Below, in pieces: positions 18,642 to 27,964 of a DNA stretch of 64,000 bases. The translations under genes were made by a program, and so were the position numbers. Position 1 is the first letter of the stretch. The number at the start of each line of letters is the position of its first letter. Under the pieces are notes generated by a model. The model worked only from the letters and a program-made list of their open reading frames with translations, was not told the DNA's origin and made no database searches. This DNA comes from CAVVEQ01 sp963802095 (GTDB lineage: Bacteria; Chloroflexota; Anaerolineae; Anaerolineales; Anaerolineaceae): assembly GCA_963802095.1 (NCBI GenBank), contig CAWDHI010000009.1, positions 7,570 through 71,569 on the forward strand, given 5' to 3'.

Positions 18642-19364
18642 TTATCCAGTAATCGGGATATTTGGCTTTTTCCACAAGTCCCACATTTGTTTTCCTGCCA
18701 ACGAAGAGGAATTATTATTTTGAATAAAAATAATGAGATATTTCGCATTAATGATATTAATTCCTTGAATTGGAGCAGAATATTCAACAATTGCGTTTGT
18801 AAACACCAAAACTGGTAAAACCCAGGCATCCTTGCCAGATTTAGTTTGCAAACGGTTTTTTAGCCAATATGTATTATTTAGTATCTGCTTGATGAAGTCC
18901 TTTTCTGGCCTTTTATTGTTCACGTATACTTGCCCTTTTTGTATCTTAACCTTACCGCCATGCGATTTTGTTTCGATGAGGAAAACCCCTCCTGTATTTT
19001 TGATAATAATATGGTCGATATTTCCATAGGGGCTACGGATATCGTGATAAATGAGGTATTCATTTGGATCAAGGCCCGCAAGTAGTAATCCGACTTTTAC
19101 CTCAGCTTCAGCGCCTCGTACCGCCCTCTTTTCCTCCATGTGATTTTTTCGAAGAAATTTACCTAAGAAGTCGGGTAATACAATCAAAAGGAGAAGCATT
19201 ATGACTGTAACACCTCCACCTAAGGAGAGGATTACTGATTGGTTCATGAAATAGATCCCAACAATACTCATTAATATCAAAATTATTATTCCCACTTTTA
19301 ACCCACTTTTTCGTCTCTTTTCAGCAAGATCGTATGTGGATTTGCCTGCCTGCCGATACCCCAT
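18642..19364 (-). CDS. NERD-domain membrane protein
   Basis: Nuclease-related-domain protein. Two membrane segments (about residues 24-40 and 46-66) precede the NERD domain (about 85-200) with GAEAEVKVGLLLAGL, the core GNIDHIII, and the putative catalytic IETKSHGGKV. This is the PD-(D/E)xK-like arrangement D...E-x-K. 240 residues, starting at 19364. NERD proteins are found beside helicases and in defence-like loci; here it converges on a DUF2075 helicase remnant. Confidence 0.83.
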   Translation of the reverse strand: MGYRQAGKSTYDLAEKRRKSGLKVGIIILILMSIVGIYFMNQSVILSLGGGVTVIMLLLLIVLPDFLGKFLRKNHMEEKRAVRGAEAEVKVGLLLAGLDPNEYLIYHDIRSPYGNIDHIIIKNTGGVFLIETKSHGGKVKIQKGQVYVNNKRPEKDFIKQILNNTYWLKNRLQTKSGKDAWVLPVLVFTNAIVEYSAPIQGINIINAKYLIIFIQNNNSSSLAGKQMWDLWKKPNIPITG

Positions 19365-19500
19365 TCGTCTCTCCTCTTAGTGGTGACCGTCCGTGAAATT
19401 GTAAGTTATTAAATATCAAATTCACCTTACATCTGCCAAACAAATCATTGCTATTTTCTTTAGAATTATTCCAACATTTCTAGGTTATCTGATTATGAAA

Positions 19501-19566
19501 TTGGACAAAACCACTCCGATAAAGCTATAATGCCCTCCAGCAAATTCCCCACTCCGTGGGTTTTTT
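19501..19566 (+). promoter_or_regulatory. Promoter and leader hairpin of the SRPBCC gene
   Basis: TTGGAC (19501-19506) and TATAAT (19526-19531) with a 19-nt spacer. A hairpin CCCAC-TCC-GTGGG followed by six T (19548-19566) lies between this promoter and the ATG at 19585, so it could act as a leader terminator or attenuator. Confidence 0.45.
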
Positions 19567-19584
19567 CTTCAACTGGAGGTTTTT

Positions 19585-20064
19585 ATGAATCCCGAACCCG
19601 ATCTTTCCGCCCGCGAGCTCACCCTCACCCGCGTTTACGACGCCCCGCCCGAAAAGGTCTACCGCGCCTGGGTGGATCCCGTGCTCTACAAGCAGTGGAA
19701 CGTTCCCCGCCCGTGGGTCATCACCGAGGCCGAGCTCGATCCGCGCACGGGCGGCACCAATTTCATCAATATGCGCTCCCCCGAGGGCGTGGATTACCCC
19801 AATGCCGGCATCTACCTGGAGGTCATCCCGGGTAAGCGCCTGGTCTTCACCGATGCCTACACCTCCCCCTGGCTGCCCTCCGAAAAGCCCTTCATGACCG
19901 TCTTGGTTGATTTCGAGCCGCTGGAGGGCGGCGCGAAGACGCGCCAGTCCATCCGCGTGCTGCACTGGTCCGTCGCCGACCGCGAGGAGCACGAGCGCAT
20001 GGGCTTCCACAAGAGCTGGGGCCAGTGCACCGATCAGCTCGCCGAGCTACTTGCCAGCATGTAA
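19585..20064 (+). CDS. SRPBCC/AHSA1-type START-like protein
   Basis: Small cytoplasmic helix-grip protein; members bind hydrophobic ligands or act in stress responses. DLSARELTLTRVYDAPPEKVYRAWVDP begins the fold, RPWVITEAELDPRTGGTNFI forms the early strands, and the long C-terminal helix includes GFHKSWGQCTDQLAELL. 159 residues. The ligand is unknown. It has a good Shine-Dalgarno (CTGGAGG) and stands first in a row of three small genes. Confidence 0.85.
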   Translation: MNPEPDLSARELTLTRVYDAPPEKVYRAWVDPVLYKQWNVPRPWVITEAELDPRTGGTNFINMRSPEGVDYPNAGIYLEVIPGKRLVFTDAYTSPWLPSEKPFMTVLVDFEPLEGGAKTRQSIRVLHWSVADREEHERMGFHKSWGQCTDQLAELLASM

Positions 20065-20156
20065 ACCCGGCCGCACACCACGCTACTGGGCAACCATTCA
20101 ACGCTTTCTCCCTTTCCGCGTTCTGATGTACAATACCGTCAGGGAGGAAAGTTGAC

Positions 20157-20882
20157 TTGGAAACCAATCCATCCGAGGTTGCACCCCAACCAATGCGCGC
20201 CTTCTCCTTCTGGCGCTGGCTGGTCCTTTCCTGCGTCCTGCTCATCCCCTTCGCGCTCGTGATAGGTTTCCTCATCTGGGATGGGGAAGGCTTCTTCGAA
20301 ATCATAATTTACGATTCATTTTTCACCTATTTTGTCATATTGCTGGCCGCCCTGCTCGGCGGTATCCTGCAGTGGATCTACTTCCACTTCCAGTTCCCCC
20401 GCGCCTGGACCTGGCCTGTGGAACAGATGCTTGTTTACGGGGTATCCGTTTTCCTTTTCACCCTCCTCCCGCGCAACGACCTTTACCTGCTCACCCGCAA
20501 CTTCCCGTTTTGGGTGCGGCTGGGCAGCTTCGCCCTCATCCTGCTGGCTTTCCTGCTGCCGCCCTTGCTGTTCTACTTTATGTATTTCCGCAGCCGGAAG
20601 ATCCCCCTGGAGCGCGGCTGGTTCCGGGATTACGCCCTGGTGTTCGCGTTTGGGTTGGGGGTGTTCCTGCTCTACGATTGGTTCACGGAGGGACGTGCTT
20701 CGCCAATCCAGGCAGAACACGGCGCGTTCTACACCGGGATGATCGCCTTCGCGCTATATTTATCCGCGGGGCAGGGCTGGGTGCTGGAGCGCGTCCCGTT
20801 CCCGGGGCTGCCTAAAAAGGTGAAAAAAGGAAAAGCCTCCGAGGGGGCTGCTCAAAAAATCAAAATCAGGAGCGAAAAATGA
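20157..20882 (+). CDS. Multi-pass membrane protein, unrecognised
   Basis: 241 residues with about six hydrophobic helices and no family I recognise. It starts at TTG 20157 behind a strong AGGGAGG. Features visible: a short cytoplasmic N-terminus, helix WLVLSCVLLIPFALVIGFLI, an aromatic-rich middle, and a Lys-rich C-terminal tail (KKVKKGKASEGAAQKIKI). Its stop overlaps the start of the NTF2-like gene by 4 nt, so they are translationally coupled. Confidence 0.65.
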   Translation: METNPSEVAPQPMRAFSFWRWLVLSCVLLIPFALVIGFLIWDGEGFFEIIIYDSFFTYFVILLAALLGGILQWIYFHFQFPRAWTWPVEQMLVYGVSVFLFTLLPRNDLYLLTRNFPFWVRLGSFALILLAFLLPPLLFYFMYFRSRKIPLERGWFRDYALVFAFGLGVFLLYDWFTEGRASPIQAEHGAFYTGMIAFALYLSAGQGWVLERVPFPGLPKKVKKGKASEGAAQKIKIRSEK

Positions 20883-21373
20883 AGAACGCTAAAGCGTTAC
20901 CTGATCTGACCGAGAAGGAAGCCGCGCTGGCTTATGCCAGGATGTTCAACCGCCTCGATGCGACCGAGTTCATCGAACTTCTTGATGAGGATGTAGTCTA
21001 TGAATCCGCCTGGGTCAATTCGGAGCTGCGGGGAAAGGATAAAGTTGCTCATTACCTGGAAAAGAAAATGGAAAAGATCCGGGAATGCCTGGATGAGGAA
21101 CCGGAAATGAAGCCGGTTGCCGAATTCGTCATCGGAAGCCCAGCGGGTGTGCCCGAGGAAAGCCGCCCCGCCTTCGCTTTTCACGACCCGGATTCAACGG
21201 ACCCAACTTCTTTTGAGGTCAGTTACCTTGATGAGCGGCCCTGCGTGCTGGTCACCCAGGCGAAGGACGAAGCGACCGTGGTTTTTAAGGTGGAAGGCCG
21301 CTTTATCAATCAATACAACATGATCGAGCGACGCTGGTTCGATTACAGGCACCTTGGAATGTTCCCGGAGTAG
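20879..21373 (+). CDS. NTF2-like (SnoaL-type fold) protein
   Basis: Cone-shaped NTF2-like fold assigned from pattern: an initial helix EAALAYARMFNRLDATEFIELLDEDVVYES, then RGKDKVAHYLEKKMEKI, and C-terminal strands such as PCVLVTQA and KVEGRFINQYNMI. 164 residues, longer than the minimal fold because of an insertion around residues 65-95. Such proteins may be isomerases, ligand binders or inactive; no catalytic set is evident. Coupled to the upstream membrane protein. Confidence 0.65.
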   Translation: MKNAKALPDLTEKEAALAYARMFNRLDATEFIELLDEDVVYESAWVNSELRGKDKVAHYLEKKMEKIRECLDEEPEMKPVAEFVIGSPAGVPEESRPAFAFHDPDSTDPTSFEVSYLDERPCVLVTQAKDEATVVFKVEGRFINQYNMIERRWFDYRHLGMFPE

Positions 21374-21514
21374 AAGATTCGCAATGGATGGGATAAAAAC
21401 ACTATCCGAGAAAAATTGAATAAGAGTACGAATAAATTTTACAACTCTGCCCTGGTCCCGGATATTGCATCTGAGAAATATATGTGAAAGTTCAGGAAGG
21501 TATGGACAAGATCG

Positions 21515-21577
21515 TATAATGATTGTCAGGGATTCTTCAGGGGCTCGACTTCATCCCCAGTGTTTTACCCCTGACAA
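21515..21577 (+). promoter_or_regulatory. Promoter -10 and structured 5' leader of the YpfJ-type gene
   Basis: TATAAT at 21515-21520 is followed by a nested stem: TTGTCAGGG (21523-21531) pairs perfectly with CCCTGACAA (21569-21577), and inside it GGGG (21540-21543) pairs with CCCC (21555-21558). The stem would start at or just before the expected RNA 5' end and lies 25 nt before the ATG. Confidence 0.5.
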
Positions 21578-21602
21578 GTGAGCTCAGATCGGCAGAAATG
21601 AC

Positions 21603-22472
21603 ATGGCTTTTAATAAAAATTCCCGCCTGGATCCTTCGCAGGTCCAGGATAGGCGCGGGAGCAGTAGGGGAACAAGAATGGCCGTTGGCGGGGGAGGGGT
21701 GGGTCTGGTCATCATCGTGGTCGCCCTGCTGATGGGCGTGGATCCCGGCAGCCTGCTTGATATGGCGCAAGAACCAGCCGCAGATACCAGCGCATACACC
21801 AGTCCAGGTTCGCTCAGCGATCTGAGCACCTCCTGCCAGACAGGGGCTGACGCAAACGCCAAACATGAATGCGCTATTGTGGGGTACGTGAACTCGATCC
21901 AATCTTTTTGGTCTGATGAGTTCGCCGCGAATGGGTCAGAATACACGCCGGCGCAAACAATTCTCTATTCCGGTTCAACCGATGCCGCCTGCGGGTATGC
22001 CTCCAGCGCGATGGGTCCGTTCTATTGCCCCGAGGACCAGTATGTTTACCTGGATCTTTCCTTCTTCAATGATCTCCAAACAAAGTATGGTGCAGAGGGT
22101 GGTCCATTCGCCGAGGCATACGTTTTGGCCCATGAATATGGCCATCACGTTCAGGATCTCCTGGGGATATTGAATTCATCCGGCAGCTCGCCGGAAGAAT
22201 CTGTGGAGATCGAGCTTCAGGCAGACTGCCTGGCTGGCATCTGGATGTATCATGCCGTGGAAACTGGATTCATTGCCCAGGTTTCTGATAAAGATATTGA
22301 GCAAAGTCTGAATGCTGCCGCGGCTATTGGCGATGATCGTATCCAGCGGGAGACGCAGGGGTATGTCTCGCCCGAGACGTGGACGCATGGGTCCTCCAGC
22401 CAGCGCCAGGATGCCTTGAAAGACGGATTGCGGTCAGGCGACGTTCAAACTTGCGACACACCGGGTAGTTAG
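21603..22472 (+). CDS. Neutral zinc metallopeptidase, YpfJ/KPN_02809 family
   Basis: Membrane-anchored extracytoplasmic peptidase-like protein. The conserved LDPSQVQDRRG near the N-terminus is followed by one membrane segment (about residues 30-48). The zinc site is AYVLAHEYGHHVQD (about residue 185), and ELQADCLAGIWM contributes the third ligand and second Asp. FYCPEDQYVYLDLSFF is another family block. 289 residues, usual length. Substrate unknown. It has its own structured leader and a terminator at 22492. Confidence 0.9.
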   Translation: MAFNKNSRLDPSQVQDRRGSSRGTRMAVGGGGVGLVIIVVALLMGVDPGSLLDMAQEPAADTSAYTSPGSLSDLSTSCQTGADANAKHECAIVGYVNSIQSFWSDEFAANGSEYTPAQTILYSGSTDAACGYASSAMGPFYCPEDQYVYLDLSFFNDLQTKYGAEGGPFAEAYVLAHEYGHHVQDLLGILNSSGSSPEESVEIELQADCLAGIWMYHAVETGFIAQVSDKDIEQSLNAAAAIGDDRIQRETQGYVSPETWTHGSSSQRQDALKDGLRSGDVQTCDTPGS

Positions 22473-22491
22473 CTGAAGAGATAAGGGCAGG

Positions 22492-22514
22492 GCAGGCTCC
22501 TGGCCTGCTTTAAT
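22492..22514 (+). terminator. Intrinsic terminator after the YpfJ-type gene
   Basis: GCAGGC-tcctg-GCCTGC followed by TTTAATTCTT. Confidence 0.6.
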
Positions 22515-22617
22515 TCTTCCTCATTGCCCATCGTAAAATCCCATAAGCTCAACAAAAATCCAGAATCGGTAGAAAAAATTCTGCATCTTCTGATTTCCCG
22601 CGACTTCAACCAAGACC

Positions 22618-23158
22618 TTACTCGACGATCTTATTGGCGAACTTCTTCCTGAACTTGGCCAGCTTGGGGGAGATCACGAAGCTGCAGTACGGCTGCGCCC
22701 CGTTCTCGTTGAAGTAATTCTGGTGGTAATCCTCCGCCGGGTAGAACTCCCCGATCGGTTTGATCTCCGTCACGATCGGTGCGGGGAAATCGGGCGCGAA
22801 CTTCCGGATCGCTTCCTCCGCTGCCTGCTTCTGCCATTCACTGGCGTAGAGGATGATCGAGCGGTACTGCGTTCCATGGTCGTTGCCCTGGCGGTCCTTT
22901 GTTGTTGGGTCGTGCGTGGCGAAGAAGACCTCCAGCAGGTCCGCGTAGCTGATCTCAGCCGGGTCGAACTCGATCCGGATCACCTCGGCATGTCCCGTCC
23001 GCCCGGTGCAGACCAGTTCATAAGATGGATTGGGGGTCGCACCTCCTGCGTAGCCGGGCATCACGGAATTCACGCCTTTCAGGCGCTGGAAAACCGCCTC
23101 GGTGCACCAGAAGCACCCGCCGCCAAAGACCGCGTATTCCGCGATTTTTTGCGTCCAT
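22618..23158 (-). CDS. msrA: Peptide methionine-S-sulfoxide reductase MsrA (frameshifted start)
   Basis: Repairs S-methionine sulfoxide in proteins. The catalytic GGGCFWCTEAVFQRL lies near the N-terminus, followed by GVNSVMPGYAGG, EVIRIEFDP and YRSIILYAS. The ATG at 23158 is overlapped with the end of msrB and would read out of frame after MDAK unless the run of six A (23145-23150 on the minus strand) is really five; I therefore give the corrected span. The 3' end is intact. Lies 1 nt from msrB in an obvious Msr operon. Confidence 0.9.
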
Positions 23159-23159
23159 T

Positions 23160-23532
23160 TCAGCCTACCTTCTTTGCCGGAACGAACTTGAGCGAGATCG
23201 AATTGACGCAGTGGCGGGTGTTGAGCTTGGTGTAGCCTTCGCCTTCAAAGACGTGCCCCAGGTGCCCGCCGCAAGCCGCGCAGGTGATCTCAGTCCGCCG
23301 GCCGTCCGCGTCGCGGGTGCGGATCACTGCCCCAGGGATCTCCTGGTCGAAGCTAGGCCAGCCGCATCCGGAGTGGAATTTGGCTGTGGAGGTGTAGAGC
23401 AGCGTTCCGCACTGCCGGCACTCGTAGGTGCCTTCCTCGAAGGTGTTCTCATATTCACCGGTGAAAGGGCATCTCGGTGCCCTTATGAAGGATCACGCGC
23501 TGTTCTTCAGGGGTTAAGGGTTGGAGTTTCAT
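23160..23532 (-). CDS. msrB: Peptide methionine-R-sulfoxide reductase MsrB (frameshifted)
   Basis: Repairs R-methionine sulfoxide. Starts MKLQPLTPEEQRVILHKGTE; after MPF the frame breaks at 23464-23466 where TTT should be TT, giving TGEYENTFEEGTYECRQCG in the right frame. Zinc pairs CRQC and CAAC are present, as are FHSGCGWPSF and the catalytic RHCVNSISLKF. About 123 residues. A one-base homopolymer change restores the whole enzyme, so I treat it as functional. Confidence 0.88.
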
Positions 23533-23648
23533 TATTGGCCTCTTGTGAAGATGATTATAAAACCCCGCGAAAATTAATCAAGCCGATGTAGAAGGCAAAC
23601 AAAAACTGGCTCCGCGGGGGAACCAGTTTGAGGTCATGGAAGTGGTGC

Positions 23649-24854
23649 TTACACAGCGGCTTTGAGCGCTTCCACCTTGTCCGTGCGCTCCCAGGAGAGA
23701 TCGAGGTCATCGCGGCCGAAGTGCCCGTAGGCGGCCGTCTGGCGGTAGATTGGGTGACGGAGGTTGAGGTCGTGGATGATGGCACCGGGGCGCAGGTCGA
23801 AGACCTGGCTGATGGCCTTGGCGATCTTCTCGTCATCCACGGTGCCGGTGCCAAAGGTCTCCACATTGATGCTGAGCGGGTGCGCCACGCCAATGGCGTA
23901 GGCCAGCTGGATCTCGCAGCGCGCGGCAAGCCCGGCGGCGACCACGTTCTTGGCCACCCAGCGGGCAGCGTAGGCAGCGGAGCGATCCACCTTCGTGGGA
24001 TCCTTGCCGCTGAACGCTCCACCGCCGTGACGGCCCATCCCGCCGTAGGTATCCACGATGATCTTGCGCCCGGTCACCCCGGCATCCCCCATCGGGCCAC
24101 CGATCACGAACCTGCCCGTCGGGTTCACGAAGATGTGCATCTTATCGTCGCGCAGTTCACCCGGAATGACCTCGGAGATGATGTGCTCCATCACGCCTTC
24201 CTCGATTTCGGAGTGGGAAACATCCGGGGAGTGCTGGGTGCTGATCAGGACGGTATCCACGCGAACTGGCTTGCCGTGGTTGTATTCCACGGTCACCTGG
24301 GATTTGCCATCCGGGCGCAGCCAGGGCAGGGTGCCGGATTTCCGGGCGGCTGCCAGCTGGCGGGTGAGCTTGTGGGCGTAGTAAATGGGCATGGGCATCA
24401 GGGTGGGGGTTTCGTCGCAGGCAAAACCGAACATCATCCCCTGGTCGCCGGCGCCGACAGATTCGATATCCTTCGCGGACATTTCGCCGGATTTGGCTTC
24501 CAGGGCTTTATCCACACCCATGGCGATATCGCCGGACTGGTTGGCGATGGCAACCTGCACGGCGCAGGTGTTGCCATCGAAACCCTTTTCGCTGTTGTCA
24601 TACCCGATCTCGGTGACCACATTGCGAACCAGCTTGTCGAAATCGACGAAGGCATGGGTGGTGATCTCGCCCAGCACCATCACGAAGCCGGTCTTGGTGG
24701 CAGTCTCGCAGGCCACGCGGGAGTAGGGGTCCTGCTCCAGGCAGGCATCCAGGACGGCATCGGATACCTGGTCGCAGATCTTATCCGGGTGGCCTTCCGT
24801 CACGGATTCGGATGTGAAGAGGTATTTTTCGGAACGCATAAAAGTGTTGGTCAT
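23649..24854 (-). CDS. metK: S-adenosylmethionine synthetase
   Basis: Makes S-adenosylmethionine from methionine and ATP. Family blocks: FTSESVTEGHPDKICDQ at the N-terminus, GAGDQGMMFGFA (central), and GGGAFSGKDPTKVDRSAAY (C-terminal phosphate-binding). 401 residues, full length. A GGAG site precedes the ATG. It is preceded by a SAM-I riboswitch and terminator, so it is expected to be shut down when SAM is plentiful. Confidence 0.97.
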   Translation of the reverse strand: MTNTFMRSEKYLFTSESVTEGHPDKICDQVSDAVLDACLEQDPYSRVACETATKTGFVMVLGEITTHAFVDFDKLVRNVVTEIGYDNSEKGFDGNTCAVQVAIANQSGDIAMGVDKALEAKSGEMSAKDIESVGAGDQGMMFGFACDETPTLMPMPIYYAHKLTRQLAAARKSGTLPWLRPDGKSQVTVEYNHGKPVRVDTVLISTQHSPDVSHSEIEEGVMEHIISEVIPGELRDDKMHIFVNPTGRFVIGGPMGDAGVTGRKIIVDTYGGMGRHGGGAFSGKDPTKVDRSAAYAARWVAKNVVAAGLAARCEIQLAYAIGVAHPLSINVETFGTGTVDDEKIAKAISQVFDLRPGAIIHDLNLRHPIYRQTAAYGHFGRDDLDLSWERTDKVEALKAAV

Positions 24855-24873
24855 GCTGGTGTGTTCTCCTTAT

Positions 24874-25039
<166 letters not shown>

Positions 25040-25113
25040 CGCCTTTGGGGCTATTTGATTGTACGAGCGTTTTATATCACGGCAGGATGGATTTGTCAAA
25101 CGTGTACCGATCG

Positions 25114-26031
25114 TCAGAGATGCTTCACCTGGTATTGATCCAGGTCGCGAGCGAGAATGGTTCCGGGGAAGGTTTCCTGTGCCTCGGCGAGGATATCCTT
25201 ATCCCGGTAGCGGCGGGAGAAGTGGGTGAGGAAAAGCTGGCGCACCCCGGCGCGCTTGGCAAGGCCGGCGGCATCGCTGGCGGTGAGGTGCGAGAACTGC
25301 CTGGCCATTTCCTCCTCTTCCCGAAGGTAAGTGGCTTCAATAACCAAACCATCCGCGTCCTGGCAGATATCCGTGAGGGATTCGGTCTCCCCGGTATCAC
25401 CAACGACCACCAAACGGGTGCCGGGGCGATATTCACCGAGAACCATCTCGGGGTCGATCACCTGGCCATTTGGCAGGGTAACTGGTTTTCCTGATACCAG
25501 GTCACGCCGCCAGGGTCCCTCAGGGATCTCCAGGGCTGCGGCCTTTTCTGCGAGGAAGGGGCGGCGGCCGGCTTCTTCGAATAGATACCCCAGGCAATCG
25601 GGTCCTCGGTGGTGAACCGGAAAAGCGGTGATCTTAAAATCCTGCTCCTGGAAGATTGTGCCCGGCTTGATCGGGATCAATTCCAGTGGCATGGGTGGGC
25701 GGTTACCGCGCAGCACCACGCCATAGAGCAGGTCGCTGATGCGCTGGAGGGCACCCTCGCCTGCGTAGATCTCCATGCGGTCGATGGCTTCCCAGCGCAG
25801 GAAGGTGGAGAGCAATCCTGCCAGGCCGAGGATGTGATCGAGATGGCTGTGGGTGATGAGGATGCGGTTCAGGCGTTTGAAGCCGATCCCGGATTGCAGA
25901 ATCTGGCGTTGAGTACCCTCGCCGCAATCCACCAGGAAACGGTACTCATCATGCATCACAACCTGCGCGGGCAGGTTGCGGCGGGCGGAGGGGGCAGAGG
26001 CGGAGGTTCCGAGAAAAACGAGTTCGAACAA
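25114..26031 (-). CDS. rnz: Ribonuclease Z
   Basis: Metallo-beta-lactamase-fold endonuclease that trims tRNA 3' ends. FLGTSASAPSARRN at the N-terminus, the zinc motif THSHLDHILGLAG (about residues 59-71), FPVHHRGPDCLGYLFEE, VVGDTGETE, and LTHFSRRY are the family blocks. 305 residues. HxHxDH reads HSHLDH, complete. Confidence 0.93.
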   Translation of the reverse strand: MFELVFLGTSASAPSARRNLPAQVVMHDEYRFLVDCGEGTQRQILQSGIGFKRLNRILITHSHLDHILGLAGLLSTFLRWEAIDRMEIYAGEGALQRISDLLYGVVLRGNRPPMPLELIPIKPGTIFQEQDFKITAFPVHHRGPDCLGYLFEEAGRRPFLAEKAAALEIPEGPWRRDLVSGKPVTLPNGQVIDPEMVLGEYRPGTRLVVVGDTGETESLTDICQDADGLVIEATYLREEEEMARQFSHLTASDAAGLAKRAGVRQLFLTHFSRRYRDKDILAEAQETFPGTILARDLDQYQVKHL

Positions 26032-26061
26032 GTATTTATCCTTGGAAAAAGTGAAAGAATT

Positions 26062-27819
26062 TTACTTCACTTTGCGCTTCAGCAGGAAAAATGCCTGCTG
26101 GTCGTCAGGAATGACTTCGAAATTCGCGGTGACCAAGGCCAGCAGGTCGGGGATGCCCTGAACCTGGCTCCAATCGTGAGCAGTGAGGAAGGCAAGATCG
26201 TAATTCATAGAAGGGAGTGTTTCAAGCGGGTCATTATAAACAAGGATTCCTTTGGCATAGTCGTAATCAATGGGCAGAATGAAGTTATCCACGGTGGCAT
26301 TCGCACGAAAGTAAACATTGAACATGCTTCGCAGCTCATCTTTCTTGAGGGTGAGCATCTGGTATTCCTTGTACATACTGGAGGACACATAAAGAACCAT
26401 ATCGGGGGAGTATTGGATCTCGGAGTTAAATGCAGAGAATGGGTATAACATGGTGCTCAGACGTTTATTGATTGGTTGTTCAACGACAATAGACTGGAAA
26501 TTGGCAAAGATGGGAGGTACGAGCATTGCGGAGAGGAGAAGCACTGGCAGGTTCAGACTGCGGGCGGTCACTGTTTGCTTCCAGCCCAGGCTGAGCAACG
26601 TCAGGCAGAGAAAGATGGGTAGAAGGACATGCTGAACAGCTTGGATTAGCGTGATTTTGCTACCTTCGATTGCTGACTGGATGAGAATGACGCTGCCTGT
26701 GCCGATTACAACACCCAGCATCGCGAAGAGGATGAACCGCCGCCAGTCTTCCCTGAGAGGAGGTTCTGCCGGGAGGATCACCTGCGCACCGAATATGCAA
26801 AGGATGGGAAGAACTGGGAAATAAAAACGATCATAAAAACCCCTGCCAGAATCTGCAATCGCAGAAACCATCAGGATGATGATCAAAATCAGCGGGTAGG
26901 ACCACAGGAGTTTCTTCGGAATGAGAAATTCATCTTTCGAAAGCTTAAAGGGTGAAATTAGGTAAAACAGGAGAGGAAGAAGGGCAAACTGGAAAACATA
27001 GCTGGTTGGGAATCTCTCGCTGGCTTCCATCGTACCGGATATGTTCCTGGCGACCTGTAAATAGCCAATGAATTCTGAAGGTCGCAGCCCCCAGAAGGCA
27101 TCGCGGACGATTAAGAAGTTTAAAAAGATGAAAATTACGATCCCAAGCGCAAAACCGATTAGGAAGAAACGCAGCCGCTTCCAGAAAAGCTTAAGTTGAA
27201 ACCTTCCATTGGATCCAAACCCAAACCCAAGAAAAATTAAGCCGCTTATCACAGCGGTTTCCTTGCTTTTGAATGCCAGTAGGAAGAGAAAACCAAGCAA
27301 GGCTAATAGAACCGGGGATTTGAACTGATTACGGGCTGCCAGCAGATAAATAAGACTGATCAATGCAACGATAAACATCGCTGTGAAATCGTTCTTTGGC
27401 ACACCTGAGTATTTGGCCAATATTGGCAGAGAAAGGAATAGGCCTGAACCCAGCAAGGCATTCAAGGCAGTGCTGCGCTGGGTGAGCAAGCGGGAAGCAA
27501 GGTAAATCATCAAGGCAGTACCGGTGATCAGGAACGCCCAGTAATATTTTGCTCCAGCGATCGGGGTCTTTGCCATCTCCATGAAAAAACGTTGGAAATA
27601 GAGATGCGTGTAATAAAACAACACTTGCAAGGATGTGTATCCATTAAGGCTGGCGTCCAGGTAGTAAAACTCATCTGAAAACAGAGGTCCGCCTCCATTT
27701 TTCGCCAGTAGCAATCCCAGGGCGATCGCAGCCAGGAGGATCAATAACCATTCCAGCCATGGGATACTGATGAATTCTCGCCTGGTGTGGATATGTTCTT
27801 TGCTTTTTGGATTAATCAC
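26062..27819 (-). CDS. GT-C-type multi-pass membrane protein
   Basis: Putative polyprenol-phosphate-dependent glycosyltransferase. About eleven hydrophobic helices; the first extracytoplasmic loop carries GGPLFSDEFYYLDASLNGY, where acidic residues sit as in GT-C enzymes such as the PMT/ArnT superfamily. The C-terminal 130 residues form a soluble domain. I choose GTG 27819 (MINPKSKE) because GGAGA lies upstream; the frame remains open to 28170 but that part is antisense to the adenosine-kinase gene. About 585 residues. Substrate unknown. Confidence 0.6.
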   Translation of the reverse strand: MINPKSKEHIHTRREFISIPWLEWLLILLAAIALGLLLAKNGGGPLFSDEFYYLDASLNGYTSLQVLFYYTHLYFQRFFMEMAKTPIAGAKYYWAFLITGTALMIYLASRLLTQRSTALNALLGSGLFLSLPILAKYSGVPKNDFTAMFIVALISLIYLLAARNQFKSPVLLALLGFLFLLAFKSKETAVISGLIFLGFGFGSNGRFQLKLFWKRLRFFLIGFALGIVIFIFLNFLIVRDAFWGLRPSEFIGYLQVARNISGTMEASERFPTSYVFQFALLPLLFYLISPFKLSKDEFLIPKKLLWSYPLILIIILMVSAIADSGRGFYDRFYFPVLPILCIFGAQVILPAEPPLREDWRRFILFAMLGVVIGTGSVILIQSAIEGSKITLIQAVQHVLLPIFLCLTLLSLGWKQTVTARSLNLPVLLLSAMLVPPIFANFQSIVVEQPINKRLSTMLYPFSAFNSEIQYSPDMVLYVSSSMYKEYQMLTLKKDELRSMFNVYFRANATVDNFILPIDYDYAKGILVYNDPLETLPSMNYDLAFLTAHDWSQVQGIPDLLALVTANFEVIPDDQQAFFLLKRKVK

Positions 27820-27964
27820 AAGGAGATCTCCAAGGAAGGAAAATTGAACGGGTAAGGTCAATTCCCTGATGAAGGTATTATCGCATAAATAATTTATCAT
27901 CTGTATTATGGCACGAAACCTGCATAATAATCCAAGGATCATTTTTTTGAGAAGAGGATGCTCA

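Noticed and set aside
25609..26448. A 279-codon frame opposite rnz and the GT-C-like gene
   Set aside because: Spans two real genes on the other strand and carries no family motif.
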